64,000 bases of DNA. Source: Paludibacterium yongneupense DSM 18731. Lineage in GTDB: Bacteria > Pseudomonadota > Gammaproteobacteria > Burkholderiales > Chromobacteriaceae. How positions within the stretch are numbered: position 1 is the first letter of the stretch; every line of letters begins with the position of its first letter. The notes under the pieces are model-generated. The model did no database searches and was not told the origin of the DNA. It saw only the letters and a program-made list of their open reading frames with translations. Positions 34,578 through 43,424 of this stretch are shown one piece after another. The DNA lies in assembly GCF_000422925.1 (NCBI RefSeq), contig NZ_KE383957.1, forward strand, positions 265,787-329,786. Reading direction: 5' to 3'. A program made the translations under genes and the position numbers.

Positions 34578-36178
34578 GCGTCGGTCAGGACCACGGCTTC
34601 GCGCGCCCGGACATCGATCCACTTGATGCTGCCGTTCGGGGCGTACCGCTGGCGCCCCGATGCCGGGTAGGCTGTTTTCCAGGTTCGGGTCGCGAGTTCG
34701 GGCTCCAGCGTGAAGCGTGCGCTGGTGCCCGAGTAGTTGATGGCGACCAGCGCCTGGCTATCGCCCCGGCTTCTGAGAAAAACCAGCATGGGCGCATCGG
34801 CTGCGCTCAGCAGTTTGAAGTCGCCCTCCGCCAGCGCCGCGACGTCGGCGCGCAAGCGAATCAGCGTCCGGTAATGAGAGAGCAGCGATGCCGGGTCGTT
34901 CTGCTCCTGCGCGACATTGTAGGTGGCCTTGTTGTCCGCCGGCGGGCGATAGGGGGCGTGCGACGAGAAACCGTTGCCGGCATCCCAGCTCATCGGTCCG
35001 CGTAAAGCCTGGTCGTCATAGTGCACCCCCGGTGACATCCCCTGTCCGATCTCTTCGCCATAATAGATGAATGGAATACCCGGCAAGGTCAGCAGCGTCG
35101 CCGCCGCCATCCGGTAATCGGCTTCGTCGCCGTCGAGCTGGCGGAAGACGCGTGCACCGGCGAAAGTGTCGTGGTTGGACAAGAAAGTGCCCATCTGCGC
35201 GACAGGGTGGGTTTTCAGGTAGTCGAGCAGCGCGGGCATCGCGCGGCCGTGGGTGACGCTTTCGATGATCGCGCTTTGCAGTCCGAAGGCGAAGGCGCTG
35301 CCGGCACTGTCGGGGGCCGAGAATTCGGACGGCGCACCCGGTGCTTCCGCTACCATGTAGCGCTTGCCGTACTGGGCGAGCAGGTTTTTGATCTGGTGGA
35401 GTATTGCGTGATTTTGCGGCTGGTTTTCCCACTCCAGCGGGCCGTTTTCCACCAGGGCGCCAGCGGCGTCGAAACGGAAGCCATCGACGCCGCGATTCAG
35501 CCAGAATTTCAGATTGTTGAGGTGAAAATCCAGGGCCTGCGGATTCTTGAAGTTGAAATCGGGCATCGAGGTGTCGAAGGCCGAGTAATACCAGGCGCCT
35601 GCCGCAGCGTGCCACGGGTCGCCGCCATAGGCGTTCCAGCCCTGGGGTTTGGCCGATTCCCAAACGTAGAGCGAACGCCACGGCGAGTCCGGGCGCTGCG
35701 AATCGATGAACAGCGGATGGGTCGCTGCGCTGTGGTTCATGACGTAGTCGAGAATCACGCCGATGCCGCGGCGATGTGCTTCGCGCAGCAAGGTGTCGAA
35801 ATCGGCCAGGGTGCCGAAATCGGGGTCGATGCCGCGATAGTTGACCACGGCATAGCCGTGGTCGTGATCCGCGCTCGGGTAGATCGGCATCAGCCAGATT
35901 CCGCGTATGCCGAGCGCTTGCAGGTAGTCGAGGCGCGAGATCAGGCCGCGCAAGTCGCCGATGCCGTCGTTATTGCTGTCCTGGTAGGAGCGGACCAGGA
36001 TCTCCATGAACGGTCCCTGGCGGAACCAGTCGGCGGCGAGGCCGCTGTCATTGCGGATGACGGCGACCGGGCCGACGTCGGGCGGCATGGCGCCGGATGA
36101 ATCCGCAGGGGCTTCGGCGACGCAAAAGCTCAGGCAGGCGGCCAGGCCCATCCGTTGCAGGAAATTCCGACTGTCCAT
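34571..36178 (-). CDS. Exported GH13-family alpha-amylase-like glycosyl hydrolase
   Basis: 535 residues from the ATG at 36178 with GGAG 8 bases upstream. A signal peptide (RMGLAACLSFCVAEAPA) directs it out of the cytoplasm. The GH13 regions are clear: VILDYVMNHSA (region I), GFRFDAAGAL with the nucleophile Asp (II), MVAEAPGAPS with the acid Glu (III), and FLSNHDTF (IV). MEILVRSYQDSNNDGIGDLRGL at the N-terminus is typical of oligosaccharide-cleaving members (neopullulanase, oligo-glucosidase or amylase). A LacI-type palindrome sits between its -35 and -10. Confidence 0.9.
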   Translation of the reverse strand: MDSRNFLQRMGLAACLSFCVAEAPADSSGAMPPDVGPVAVIRNDSGLAADWFRQGPFMEILVRSYQDSNNDGIGDLRGLISRLDYLQALGIRGIWLMPIYPSADHDHGYAVVNYRGIDPDFGTLADFDTLLREAHRRGIGVILDYVMNHSAATHPLFIDSQRPDSPWRSLYVWESAKPQGWNAYGGDPWHAAAGAWYYSAFDTSMPDFNFKNPQALDFHLNNLKFWLNRGVDGFRFDAAGALVENGPLEWENQPQNHAILHQIKNLLAQYGKRYMVAEAPGAPSEFSAPDSAGSAFAFGLQSAIIESVTHGRAMPALLDYLKTHPVAQMGTFLSNHDTFAGARVFRQLDGDEADYRMAAATLLTLPGIPFIYYGEEIGQGMSPGVHYDDQALRGPMSWDAGNGFSSHAPYRPPADNKATYNVAQEQNDPASLLSHYRTLIRLRADVAALAEGDFKLLSAADAPMLVFLRSRGDSQALVAINYSGTSARFTLEPELATRTWKTAYPASGRQRYAPNGSIKWIDVRAREAVVLTDAH

Positions 36179-36217
36179 GTCGCGCACTCCGTAGTATGTG
36201 CCGGGTTGTTTCGCTTT

Positions 36218-36246
36218 ATTATCGATTCAAACCGGTTTGGATGCAA
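36218..36246 (-). promoter_or_regulatory. GH13 promoter with CAAACCGGTTTG operator in the spacer
   Basis: Minus strand: -35 TTGCAT (36246 to 36241), 17 bp, -10 GATAAT (36223 to 36218). The perfect 12-bp palindrome CAAACCGGTTTG (36228-36239) fills the spacer. A central CG with flanking AAAC/GTTT arms is the style of LacI-family operators, which often control sugar hydrolases. Confidence 0.65.
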
Positions 36247-36290
36247 TGGCGGCATCGCCTTGCGGGGTGAGGCCGCCATGCCTGTTGACA

Positions 36291-36308
36291 AGGAAATGAT
36301 CGTTTCCT
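36291..36308. promoter_or_regulatory. TetR operator copy 1
   Basis: AGGAAATGATCGTTTCCT: 6-bp arms around six bases, 12 bp before the regulator's ATG at 36320. It shares AGGAAATGA and TTTCCTA with the stronger site at 36949-36976, so one protein probably binds both. Confidence 0.7.
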
Positions 36309-36319
36309 ATTATTGCTGC

Positions 36320-36937
36320 ATGAAGATTCCCTTCGCGACGACAGGCGTGCGTGGCCGCGGCCGGCCGCGCGAGTTCGATATGGACGCGGCGCTCGACGGC
36401 GCCTTGCTGGTTTTTCGGGAGCGCGGTTACCACGCGGCCTCCATTGCCGAACTCGGCGCGAGCATGCAACTCACCGCCGGCAGCTTGTATAAGGCATTCA
36501 GCGACAAGCGTGCGATTTTTCTGGCGGCTTTCGACCGCTATATCCGTCTGCGCAGCGAAGGTTTGCAGCGCGAGCTCGATGCCGTGGCTAGCGGGCGCGA
36601 CAAGCTGCGTGCGATGCTGATTTTCTATGCCGAGTCGGCATACGGGGTCGAAGGCCGGCGCGGCTGCCTGGTGGCGGGCAGTGCTAGCGAGCTGGCCACC
36701 TTCGACGCCGGGATGGCGGCACGTGTGGAGGCGGCCTTGCTGCGTATCGAGGCCGTGGTGCGCGAGTTGATCGAACTGGGGCGCCGCGATGGTTCGCTGC
36801 CTGCCGGTACCGACGCCGGTGTCTCTGCGCGAGCCGTGCTGTGCCTGTTGCAAGGGATGCGGGTGGTGGGCAAGACGGGGCCCGGACGCGAGGAAATGCT
36901 GGCGATCGTCGAGAACGGGCTGCGCTTGGTGGCCTGA
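36320..36937 (+). CDS. TetR-family transcriptional regulator
   Basis: 205 residues from the ATG at 36320 (MKIPFATTGVRGRGRPREFD); an in-frame ATG at 36278 has a better GAGG site but would put the operator inside the gene. The helix-turn-helix is at about 28-62 (ERGYHAASIAELGASMQLTAGSLYKAF), and the C-terminal domain is of the type that binds small hydrophobic ligands. One operator copy lies before it and another, better one before the alpha/beta hydrolase downstream, so it probably represses itself and that gene. Confidence 0.88.
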   Translation: MKIPFATTGVRGRGRPREFDMDAALDGALLVFRERGYHAASIAELGASMQLTAGSLYKAFSDKRAIFLAAFDRYIRLRSEGLQRELDAVASGRDKLRAMLIFYAESAYGVEGRRGCLVAGSASELATFDAGMAARVEAALLRIEAVVRELIELGRRDGSLPAGTDAGVSARAVLCLLQGMRVVGKTGPGREEMLAIVENGLRLVA

Positions 36938-36948
36938 TTTTTTTTGAT

Positions 36949-36976
36949 AAATTAGGAAATGAACATTTCCTAATTT
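36949..36976. promoter_or_regulatory. TetR operator copy 2 (perfect 13-bp inverted repeat)
   Basis: AAATTAGGAAATG, two bases, CATTTCCTAATTT: perfectly complementary arms, 28 bp in all, between the tetR stop and the hydrolase start. The core repeats that of copy 1 upstream of tetR. Confidence 0.85.
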
Positions 36977-37045
36977 GACGATACGGTCTCCCGGACAAGC
37001 GTTGCCCGGGAAGCGGCCGTCATCGATAGCCCGGGAGGTTTGACC

Positions 37046-37990
37046 ATGATACAAGACAAAGCCCTGCCATCGGCCCCGCCGCTGGTCGCACAGGAATCCG
37101 CCATGTCAGGCTATCCGCTGCCGAGCGGCTTCGAACACCGCTTTGCCACTGTGGACGGGGTCGGCTTGCACTATGTTGCCGGGGGTAAAGCCGACGGCGA
37201 TGTGGTGGTGCTGCTGGCCGGCTTCCCCGAGAGCGGGTATGCGTGGCGCAAGGTCATGCCGCTGCTGGCCGGGAGTTTTCGCGTCATTGCGCCGGATTTG
37301 CCGGGGCAGGGCGACTCCGATCATCCCGAGGGGGGCTACGATACGCAGTCTCTCGCTATCGCGGTTCATGGCCTGCTGCACCAGATCGGCGCAAGCCGCT
37401 ATTTTCTGGCCGCACATGATATCGGGGCATGGGTGGCCTATCCGCTGGCGGCGATGTTCGGCACCGAGGTGAGGCGCCTGGCTTTGCTGGACGCCGCTAT
37501 TCCCGGCATCACCCTGCCCGAAGCGTTGCCTATCGCAGCGGATCGGGCGTGGCGCACTTGGCATTTTGCCTTCCATGCTCTGCCCGATCTGCCTGAGACG
37601 CTCATCACCGGACGCGAGCGCGAGTATCTGGAATGGTTTCTGCGGCGCAAGGCTGCGGATCCTGAAGTCTTTACATCCGCCGACATCGATGAATACGTGC
37701 GGGTACTCAAGAAGGACGGTGGCTTGCGTGCAGGGCTTGCCTACTATCGCGCCGTCGAGCAGTCGGCGCAGCAGAATCGCGAGTTGAGCCGCGGAGGAAA
37801 GCTGGCCATGCCGGTGCTGGGCATGGGGTCGGATCAGGGGTCCCTGCCGGATATGGCGGCGCCGCTGCGGGTCTGTGCGCAAGACGTGCGCGGAATGCGT
37901 ATCGCGCGCTGCGGTCATTTTCTGCCCGAAGAGCAGCCGTCGGCGGTGGCCGGGGCGTTGACGGCCTTTTTTGCCGGATCGACAGACTGA
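37046..37990 (+). CDS. Alpha/beta hydrolase, epoxide-hydrolase-like
   Basis: 314 residues from the ATG at 37046, 8 bases after GGGAGG. LLAGFPESGYAWRKVMPLLA holds the oxyanion HGxP-type motif (here AGFP); the nucleophile is the Asp in LAAHDIGAWVAYPLA (near 130), the arrangement of epoxide hydrolases and haloalkane dehalogenases; the catalytic His is in RIARCGHFLPEEQP near the C-terminus. The natural substrate is unknown. It is the evident target of the adjacent TetR regulator and ends before a bidirectional terminator. Confidence 0.88.
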   Translation: MIQDKALPSAPPLVAQESAMSGYPLPSGFEHRFATVDGVGLHYVAGGKADGDVVVLLAGFPESGYAWRKVMPLLAGSFRVIAPDLPGQGDSDHPEGGYDTQSLAIAVHGLLHQIGASRYFLAAHDIGAWVAYPLAAMFGTEVRRLALLDAAIPGITLPEALPIAADRAWRTWHFAFHALPDLPETLITGREREYLEWFLRRKAADPEVFTSADIDEYVRVLKKDGGLRAGLAYYRAVEQSAQQNRELSRGGKLAMPVLGMGSDQGSLPDMAAPLRVCAQDVRGMRIARCGHFLPEEQPSAVAGALTAFFAGSTD

Positions 37991-38154
37991 CCCGGGCCGT
38001 TGCCGCCCTGGGAGGGGCGGATCCGCTGTCGCGACGTTTCGCGGCCCGAGCACGCCGGTGCACGGTTCGGTATGGCTCGAGCGGAGATGTCGCCGGGAGG
38101 CGGTGCGTTCGTTGCAGGCGATGGGGATGCCCGCGGCCGGGAACATCGTGAAAT

Positions 38155-38186
38155 AAAAAAACCCGTGCCTTGGCACGGGTTTTTTG
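38155..38186. terminator. Bidirectional intrinsic terminator
   Basis: ACCCGTGCC-TT-GGCACGGGT flanked by an A run on the left and a T run on the right, between the plus-strand hydrolase and the minus-strand cold-shock gene; it can serve both. Confidence 0.92.
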
Positions 38187-38202
38187 CCTTGAATTCGGAC
38201 GC

Positions 38203-38406
38203 TTACAGCGGCTGAATGTCGGAAGCTTGCTTGCCCTTCGGGCCCATGGTCACTTCGAAGCTGACCTTCTGGTTTTCGGCCAGGGTCTTGAAACCGTTCG
38301 ACTTGATTTGGGAGAAGTGAGCGAATACGTCTTCGCCGCCTTCGTCCGGGGTGATGAAGCCGAAGCCCTTAGCGTCGTTGAACCACTTTACGGTACCAGT
38401 TGCCAT
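38203..38406 (-). CDS. cspA: CspA-family cold-shock protein (second copy)
   Basis: 67 residues with RNP1 KGFGFITP and RNP2-like VFAHFSQI. It is a close paralogue of the protein at 8693-8896; the first 25 residues are identical, and differences cluster in the middle and at the very end (ASDIQPL against ASNIKVL). Single-domain nucleic-acid chaperone. It is monocistronic, with a terminator 17 bp past the stop and a long upstream gap that may hold a leader. Confidence 0.95.
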   Translation of the reverse strand: MATGTVKWFNDAKGFGFITPDEGGEDVFAHFSQIKSNGFKTLAENQKVSFEVTMGPKGKQASDIQPL

Positions 38407-38875
38407 AATACGTTTCCCTTAATGGAAATGATGTTGAAGATTGCTTGAATATCAAGGGAAATGACGTACTGTGGTACGGACTTGGCGTCACTACTACAAC
38501 TACACATCCACGACTTGAACATCCAGCGAGAGCATAATGCACACGGTTTTGCGCGGATGCAAGTATTATTTTTACCTGCCGTAAAAAAAGACGGGCGAAG
38601 AAATGCGCGTCGTCGCGAGCCGTCGCGGACGACCCGATATCCAGGCTGATAGCGTGACCGGGCGGGGCTTGTGGCGGAAGCGGGCTCCCGGGGCGGTCGC
38701 TGCGGGATGCGCGTATTTCAGATGGCGATGCCGGGCGAATAAACTTCGACTTTATAATCCCTTGTCGGCAGACAATAATGCTAGCGTGGGATGAATCAGC
38801 GTCTGCGGTTGATTGTCATCGCGGCGTGGGCCCGGCCTTGCGGGCGATGTTTATTCTTAACTAGCGGGGCGTGTC
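38407..38875. other. Divergent gap: cold-shock leader and promoter of the HPt-HD-GYP gene
   Basis: 469 bp. The half nearer the cold-shock gene is AT-richer with a small CGTAC/GTACG hairpin (38466-38479) and probably holds its leader and promoter. TATAAT at 38753-38758 is a perfect -10 for the plus-strand gene, though no good -35 is at 16-18 bp. Confidence 0.5.
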
Positions 38876-40000
38876 ATGATTGCCGATATGCAAGACAGCC
38901 TGGTTGATATGAGCGGCTTCCAGGATTTCCGGGATGCCATGTCCGATTATGCCCCGCGTGTCGAAACCCTGGTGGCGGAGCTGCGCCGCGAACCGGGACG
39001 CGGCGACAGCATCGCCGATCTGTTCCGGACGTTCCATAATATCAAGGGCGATGCCGGTTTGTGCCGCCTGCATTTTGTCGTGCCGCTGATTCATGCGGCG
39101 GAAAATCTTCTGGTGCGGGTCCGGTCTCGCGAGCTGTCTTTCACGCCATCGCTGGCCGATGTATTGCTGTTCACGGTGGACAGGCTGGAAATGGCGATGG
39201 ACGCCCTGGCCGCAGGGCAAGCGCTGGATAGTTTGAACCTGCCTGTTTTGGGCGACAATCTGGCTGCCGTGGCGGCCTTGCCGCCGCGTGAAGTCGAAGC
39301 CGGCTGCGATCGCATTTTGGGGCTGGGGACGGGGGGGAGGGACAAGGAGGCCGGAGTGGACGCCCTCTTCGCCGATGATGGCAAGCGCGCGGTCGCTCCA
39401 GCCGATGATCTGGCTTTTTTCCACGACCTGGCGCTGCAGATGGAGACCCATTCGCCCATTTTTTCCGGCCGCAGCGTCCGCAATCTGAAGCTGGCGCGGA
39501 GTCTGAACGAGATGGGCGGCATGCCGGTCCCGGCCGATCAGCTCGAAGCGGCTGTTTACATGCACGACATCGGAATGATGATGGTGCCGGGCGGTCTGTG
39601 GCTGGGCGGAGGGCGGCTGCGAACCCAGGATCTACCCGCCGTGCAGTCTCATGTCGCCTGGGCCGCCGGTCTGCTCGAGCGTATGCCTGGCTGGCGCGAG
39701 GCCGCGCTCATTGTGCGTCAGCATCACGAAAAGCCGGACGGCAGCGGTTATCCGGCCGGTCTCGTCGGGGAGGCGATCTGTCCGGGCGCCAGAATACTGG
39801 CTCTGGTCGATGCGTTCGAGGCCGTCTTGACCAAGCAGGGCGCACGCGGTCAAGTGCGCTCTCTGTTGAGAGCGGTCGCCGAGGTCAATGCCTGTGAATA
39901 CCAATTCGATCGCGCCTGGGTCGAGGTTTTCAACCGTGCGATACGCGCGATGCACGATGCGCTGCCGGGCGCCGCGGTCGCAAAAATTCAATGTCGTTAA
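38876..40000 (+). CDS. HPt-domain and HD-GYP-like domain fusion protein
   Basis: 374 residues. About 12-115 is a histidine-phosphotransfer domain: LFRTFHNIKGDAGLCRLHFV has the phosphorylatable His in the usual HxxKG setting. About 185-370 is an HD-GYP-like domain with YMHDIGMMMVP (HD pair) and QHHEKPDGSGYPAGL (GYP motif). HD-GYP domains degrade cyclic-di-GMP; HPt domains relay phosphate between kinases and receivers. A direct HPt to HD-GYP link is unusual, as receivers are the normal partner. No kinase or receiver gene is adjacent. The start lacks a clear ribosome-binding site; an ATG four codons on is possible. Confidence 0.85.
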   Translation: MIADMQDSLVDMSGFQDFRDAMSDYAPRVETLVAELRREPGRGDSIADLFRTFHNIKGDAGLCRLHFVVPLIHAAENLLVRVRSRELSFTPSLADVLLFTVDRLEMAMDALAAGQALDSLNLPVLGDNLAAVAALPPREVEAGCDRILGLGTGGRDKEAGVDALFADDGKRAVAPADDLAFFHDLALQMETHSPIFSGRSVRNLKLARSLNEMGGMPVPADQLEAAVYMHDIGMMMVPGGLWLGGGRLRTQDLPAVQSHVAWAAGLLERMPGWREAALIVRQHHEKPDGSGYPAGLVGEAICPGARILALVDAFEAVLTKQGARGQVRSLLRAVAEVNACEYQFDRAWVEVFNRAIRAMHDALPGAAVAKIQCR

Positions 40001-40153
40001 TTGTTGATAAATGTTGCCATGTGCAATGGGTTTGATAAACTTTCTGCGCGTCCTGGGGTCGAAGCGAAGATAAACGTACGGCCCGGTGCGCGTTTTGCAT
40101 TGTCGTGCGGCATTTAAATGCCGCTATGGGAAAGGCCCCTGGTCGTGCGCATC

Positions 40154-40546
40154 ATGAAGCGAATTCATCCGCTACCGAGTCTTCCTTCTCCGGCACTCAT
40201 CGTCGCCATGTCGATGGCCGTGGTATTGGGCTTGTCGTGGCTTGCCCATAGCGTGACGCTGGGACGCGACGAGGACGGACGCCTGTTCGAACGCGGCACG
40301 CTGACTCACGGTCAGGCGCTGGCGCTGGCCGGCAGCTACGGGACGCCGAGCCGGGCGCGGCTGGAGCGCCGCCACGGACACTGGGTGTATCGGGTCGACG
40401 TGCTGCGGGCGGGGCGCTTCATCGATGTGGAGGTGGACCCCTTCAGCGGCAAGGTGGTCCCCCATTTGAACGATGATGCGCGGCAATCGCCGACGCTGCC
40501 CACCGATAAACTGGAATGCTACGACTCAATCTATACCTGTTTCTGA
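40154..40546 (+). CDS. Membrane-anchored PepSY-like protein
   Basis: About 130 residues. A single N-terminal membrane helix (ALIVAMSMAVVLGLSWLAH) is followed by a PepSY-type module (LTHGQALALAGSYG, then WVYRVDVLRAGRFIDVEVDPFSGKVV). PepSY domains are thought to inhibit or chaperone peptidases and occur in sensor and redox proteins. The start is uncertain: ATG at 40154, GTG at 40145 or the frame start at 40118. The last 31 bases overlap the next gene. Confidence 0.7.
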   Translation: MKRIHPLPSLPSPALIVAMSMAVVLGLSWLAHSVTLGRDEDGRLFERGTLTHGQALALAGSYGTPSRARLERRHGHWVYRVDVLRAGRFIDVEVDPFSGKVVPHLNDDARQSPTLPTDKLECYDSIYTCF

Positions 40547-41085
40547 CTCTCAACGCCCCTGCCCATCCTTCCGCCCCGATTCTCTCCATCGCGATTTTTC
40601 TGGCCGAGTACCTGATCTGGCTGGTTCCGCTTCTGCTGTTGGGCGGGTGGTTTGCCGGCGGCCCCGGTTTGCGTCGCAGTCTGTTCGGTGCCGGCATCAC
40701 CGCGTTGTGCGCCTTGGCGATCAGCCAATTCATCGGCTTGCTATGGCCCAACCCGAGGCCTTTTGTGCTCGGTCTCGGACACACCCTGATTCCTCATGCG
40801 GCCGACCCGTCGTTTCCCAGCGATCACCTGACCCTTTTCTGGAGCGTGGCATGCGCCCTGTCCCTGAACGCCGTCACGCGCAGGGCCGGTGTGTGCTTGT
40901 GCTTGCTGGGCCTGCCCATGGCCTGGTCGCGCGTCTATCTCGGCGTTCATTACCCGCTGGATATGCTCGGTGCCGCCATCGTATCGCTGGCGACCGGCCT
41001 GCTGGTTTTCCGGGCAGCCCGCTCCGCGGTCGAGCGCGCTTTCGTGTGCTTTGACGCCTTGCCCTTTCCACGGCGCGGCCACTAG
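40516..41085 (+). CDS. PAP2-family undecaprenyl-diphosphatase-like membrane protein
   Basis: 189 residues with five or six membrane helices. The phosphatase motifs are NPRPFVLGLG (near 73), PSDHLTLFWS (near 98; BcrC-type PSDH) and SRVYLGVHYPLDMLGA (near 137-152). Members of this type recycle undecaprenyl pyrophosphate for cell-wall synthesis. The start at 40516 gives the family's usual N-terminus (LNLYLFLTLNAPAH) and lies within the PepSY gene, a 31-bp overlap in another frame. The stop overlaps the convergent HAD gene by 4 bp. Confidence 0.88.
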   Translation: MLRLNLYLFLTLNAPAHPSAPILSIAIFLAEYLIWLVPLLLLGGWFAGGPGLRRSLFGAGITALCALAISQFIGLLWPNPRPFVLGLGHTLIPHAADPSFPSDHLTLFWSVACALSLNAVTRRAGVCLCLLGLPMAWSRVYLGVHYPLDMLGAAIVSLATGLLVFRAARSAVERAFVCFDALPFPRRGH

Positions 41086-41900
41086 GCATCCCGGCCGAAT
41101 AACTCGCGCAGGCGTCGGGCCACGCCGCTATCGGCATTGCTGAGCACGCGCGTCGCTCCGGGCAGGCTCTGCTGGAGCCGGGGTTGCGCGTTGGCCATGA
41201 GCTGGGGGAAGCCGACCGCCTGCAACATCTCGATATCGTTTTGTCCATCGCCGAAAGCCACGCAGCGCTCGGGGGCGATTCCCATCGTATCGAGCAGTGT
41301 GCTCAGCGCACGGCCCTTGCTGACGCCACGGGCCATGACCTCCAGGCAGTGGCGGGAGGAAAAGGCCAGGGCGATCCCGCCGTCATAGCGTTGCAGGAGC
41401 TGCGCTTCCAGCTTGAGCAAGCGGCCGTAGCCGCCCATATACAGTATTTTGCTTATGCCGTTGCCGTCGTGATGGCGCAGATCGGCTACGCGATAACGGA
41501 AACCCGAATCGCGATGACCTGTCAGCAGCATGGGGAAAGGGCGCTCGATCAGCCATTCATCGTCGAGGTAGGCGCTGAGCAGGGTGCGCGTGCCGAGGCC
41601 GCGCGACAGCAGCTCGCGCGCGAGCCCGGGTTCAAGGTCGTGCCTGGCGATCAGTCTGTCGTCTTCGTCGTGCACGCGTGCGCCGTTGGCGGTGATCAGA
41701 TGGGCGCGCACCCCGAGCCGCGCACGGATGGGGGCGGCGTCGAGATGATGGCGGCCGGTGGCCAGGACCAGGCGCACGCCTTGTGCATCGAGATCGCGCA
41801 AGGTGGCGACGGTCAGCGCGTCGACGGTATGCCGCCGGTTGAGCAAGGTGCCGTCGAGGTCGGAGGCAACCAGAGGAAAAGGCGGAGTCGGGGCATTCAT
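41082..41900 (-). CDS. Cof-type HAD-IIB sugar-phosphate phosphatase
   Basis: 272 residues. HAD motif I ASDLDGTLL (12-20), motif II LATGR, the IIB cap in the middle, the motif III Lys in VSKGRAL and motif IV FGDGQNDIEML (near 217) are all intact. Such enzymes hydrolyse sugar phosphates, flavin precursors or PLP; the substrate is not visible. It is convergent with the PAP2 gene and divergent from sbcD. Confidence 0.92.
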   Translation of the reverse strand: MNAPTPPFPLVASDLDGTLLNRRHTVDALTVATLRDLDAQGVRLVLATGRHHLDAAPIRARLGVRAHLITANGARVHDEDDRLIARHDLEPGLARELLSRGLGTRTLLSAYLDDEWLIERPFPMLLTGHRDSGFRYRVADLRHHDGNGISKILYMGGYGRLLKLEAQLLQRYDGGIALAFSSRHCLEVMARGVSKGRALSTLLDTMGIAPERCVAFGDGQNDIEMLQAVGFPQLMANAQPRLQQSLPGATRVLSNADSGVARRLRELFGRDA

Positions 41901-42203
41901 GAGTGTGTTCGCACAAGGATTCTGTTGCTTGCGACGGCTAACATGGTGGAGCTCCCTTGGTCATGCCCGTCCGCTGCGCCGGCCAGTCCGGGCGGCTTGC
42001 CGGCGAGGCGCCTGTACCGAATGCGCTCGCTCGCCGATGCGAATCGGGCGTCCTGACGAGTTTACCCAAATGCCGCCTTCAATACCGGCAATATGATCGT
42101 GCCGCAGCCCTGGCCGTTGCGGTGGAGAGAGTCTGGCGCGACGGGCTACGCTTTCGCGTGGCCCGCCGGTACACTGTCTGGCGTTTCCCTCGAAAACCAC
42201 TCT
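41901..42203. other. Gap between the HAD gene and sbcD
   Basis: 303 bp between divergent genes. It must hold both promoters, but I see no clear -35/-10 pair, palindrome or small gene. Confidence 0.4.
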
Positions 42204-43424
42204 ATGCGAATTCTTCACACCTCGGACTGGCATCTCGGCCAACACTTCATGGGCAAGACGCGCCAAGCCGAGCATCTGGCTTTTATCGACTGGCTGGTCG
42301 GGCAGATCCGGCAGCAAGGTGTTGACGTGGTGCTGCTCGCCGGGGACGTCTTCGATACCGGGGCCCCGCCCAGCTATGCACGCGAGCTGTTCAACCGGTG
42401 CGTCGTCGCTGTGCATGAAACCGGCGCGCAACTGGTCGTACTCGGCGGCAACCACGATTCGGTGGCGACGCTGGGGGAGGGGCGCGCCTTGCTGAGCTAC
42501 CTGAATACCCATGTGATCCCCGGGGTCGACGAGGACATGCGACAGCAGGTATTGCCGCTGCTGGGGCGCGACGGCCGCATCGGTGCCATCCTGTGCGCGA
42601 TACCGTTCATCCGTCCACGCGATGTGCTGCAAAGTCAGGCCGGACAGAGTGCCGAAGACAAACTGCAGTCGCTGCAGGATGCGATCCGTCACCACTATGA
42701 CGCCGTTTTTCAGCTTGCCTGCGAACGCCGGGACGCGACGGACGGGACGCTCCCCATCGTCGCCAGCGGACATCTGCTCACCGTGGGGGCCAGTGCGAGC
42801 GAAGCGGTGCGCGAAATTTATGTCGGAACGCTGGACGCGTTTCCGACACAGGCCTTTCCCCCTGCCGACTATATCGCGCTTGGCCATATTCACCGCCCGC
42901 AGAAGGTGGGCGGCCAGGATTGCATCCGCTATTGCGGCTCGCCGATTCCCCTCGGTTTCGACGAGGCCGGGCAGGAGAAGCAGGTTTTGCTGGTTGATCT
43001 CGATCATGGCGGGTTGAAGGCGGTGACGCCGTTGCCGGTTCCCTGTTTTCAGGCCATGGCTTCGGTGCGCGGCACGCTCGCGCAACTGGCGACCGAAATC
43101 GCGGCCGCGGCCGCGGCGGGCCGCGCCGAGAGGCCGCTATGGCTCGAAGTCACGGTGCGCACCGACGACTATCTGGCCGACCTGCAACTCAGAGTGCAGG
43201 CCCTGTGCGAAGGCCTTCCCGTCGAATTGCTGCGGCTGCGCCGCGAACGCGGCACCGCCGCCGCTGCGCTGCAGGGGCGAGCCGGCGAAACGCTGGATGA
43301 ATTGTCGCCGGATGAGGTTTTTGCGCGCCGACTCGAGAGCGAGGAGGTGGACGCCGGGGTCGGGGAGCGCCTGCGCGAGCGATACCGGTCCGTCGTTGCG
43401 GCCTTGCGCGAGGAGCGGGCATGA
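42204..43424 (+). CDS. sbcD: Nuclease SbcCD subunit D
   Basis: 406 residues from the ATG at 42204, where the family starts ([13 protein letters not shown]). Metallophosphoesterase motifs: DWHLG (metal ligands), [16 protein letters not shown] (near 92), ASGHLL and ALGHIHRPQ. It is the Mre11-like nuclease that, with SbcC, opens hairpins and processes double-strand ends. The stop overlaps the sbcC start by 4 bp (ATGA). Confidence 0.96.
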   Translation: MRILHTSDWHLGQHFMGKTRQAEHLAFIDWLVGQIRQQGVDVVLLAGDVFDTGAPPSYARELFNRCVVAVHETGAQLVVLGGNHDSVATLGEGRALLSYLNTHVIPGVDEDMRQQVLPLLGRDGRIGAILCAIPFIRPRDVLQSQAGQSAEDKLQSLQDAIRHHYDAVFQLACERRDATDGTLPIVASGHLLTVGASASEAVREIYVGTLDAFPTQAFPPADYIALGHIHRPQKVGGQDCIRYCGSPIPLGFDEAGQEKQVLLVDLDHGGLKAVTPLPVPCFQAMASVRGTLAQLATEIAAAAAAGRAERPLWLEVTVRTDDYLADLQLRVQALCEGLPVELLRLRRERGTAAAALQGRAGETLDELSPDEVFARRLESEEVDAGVGERLRERYRSVVAALREERA

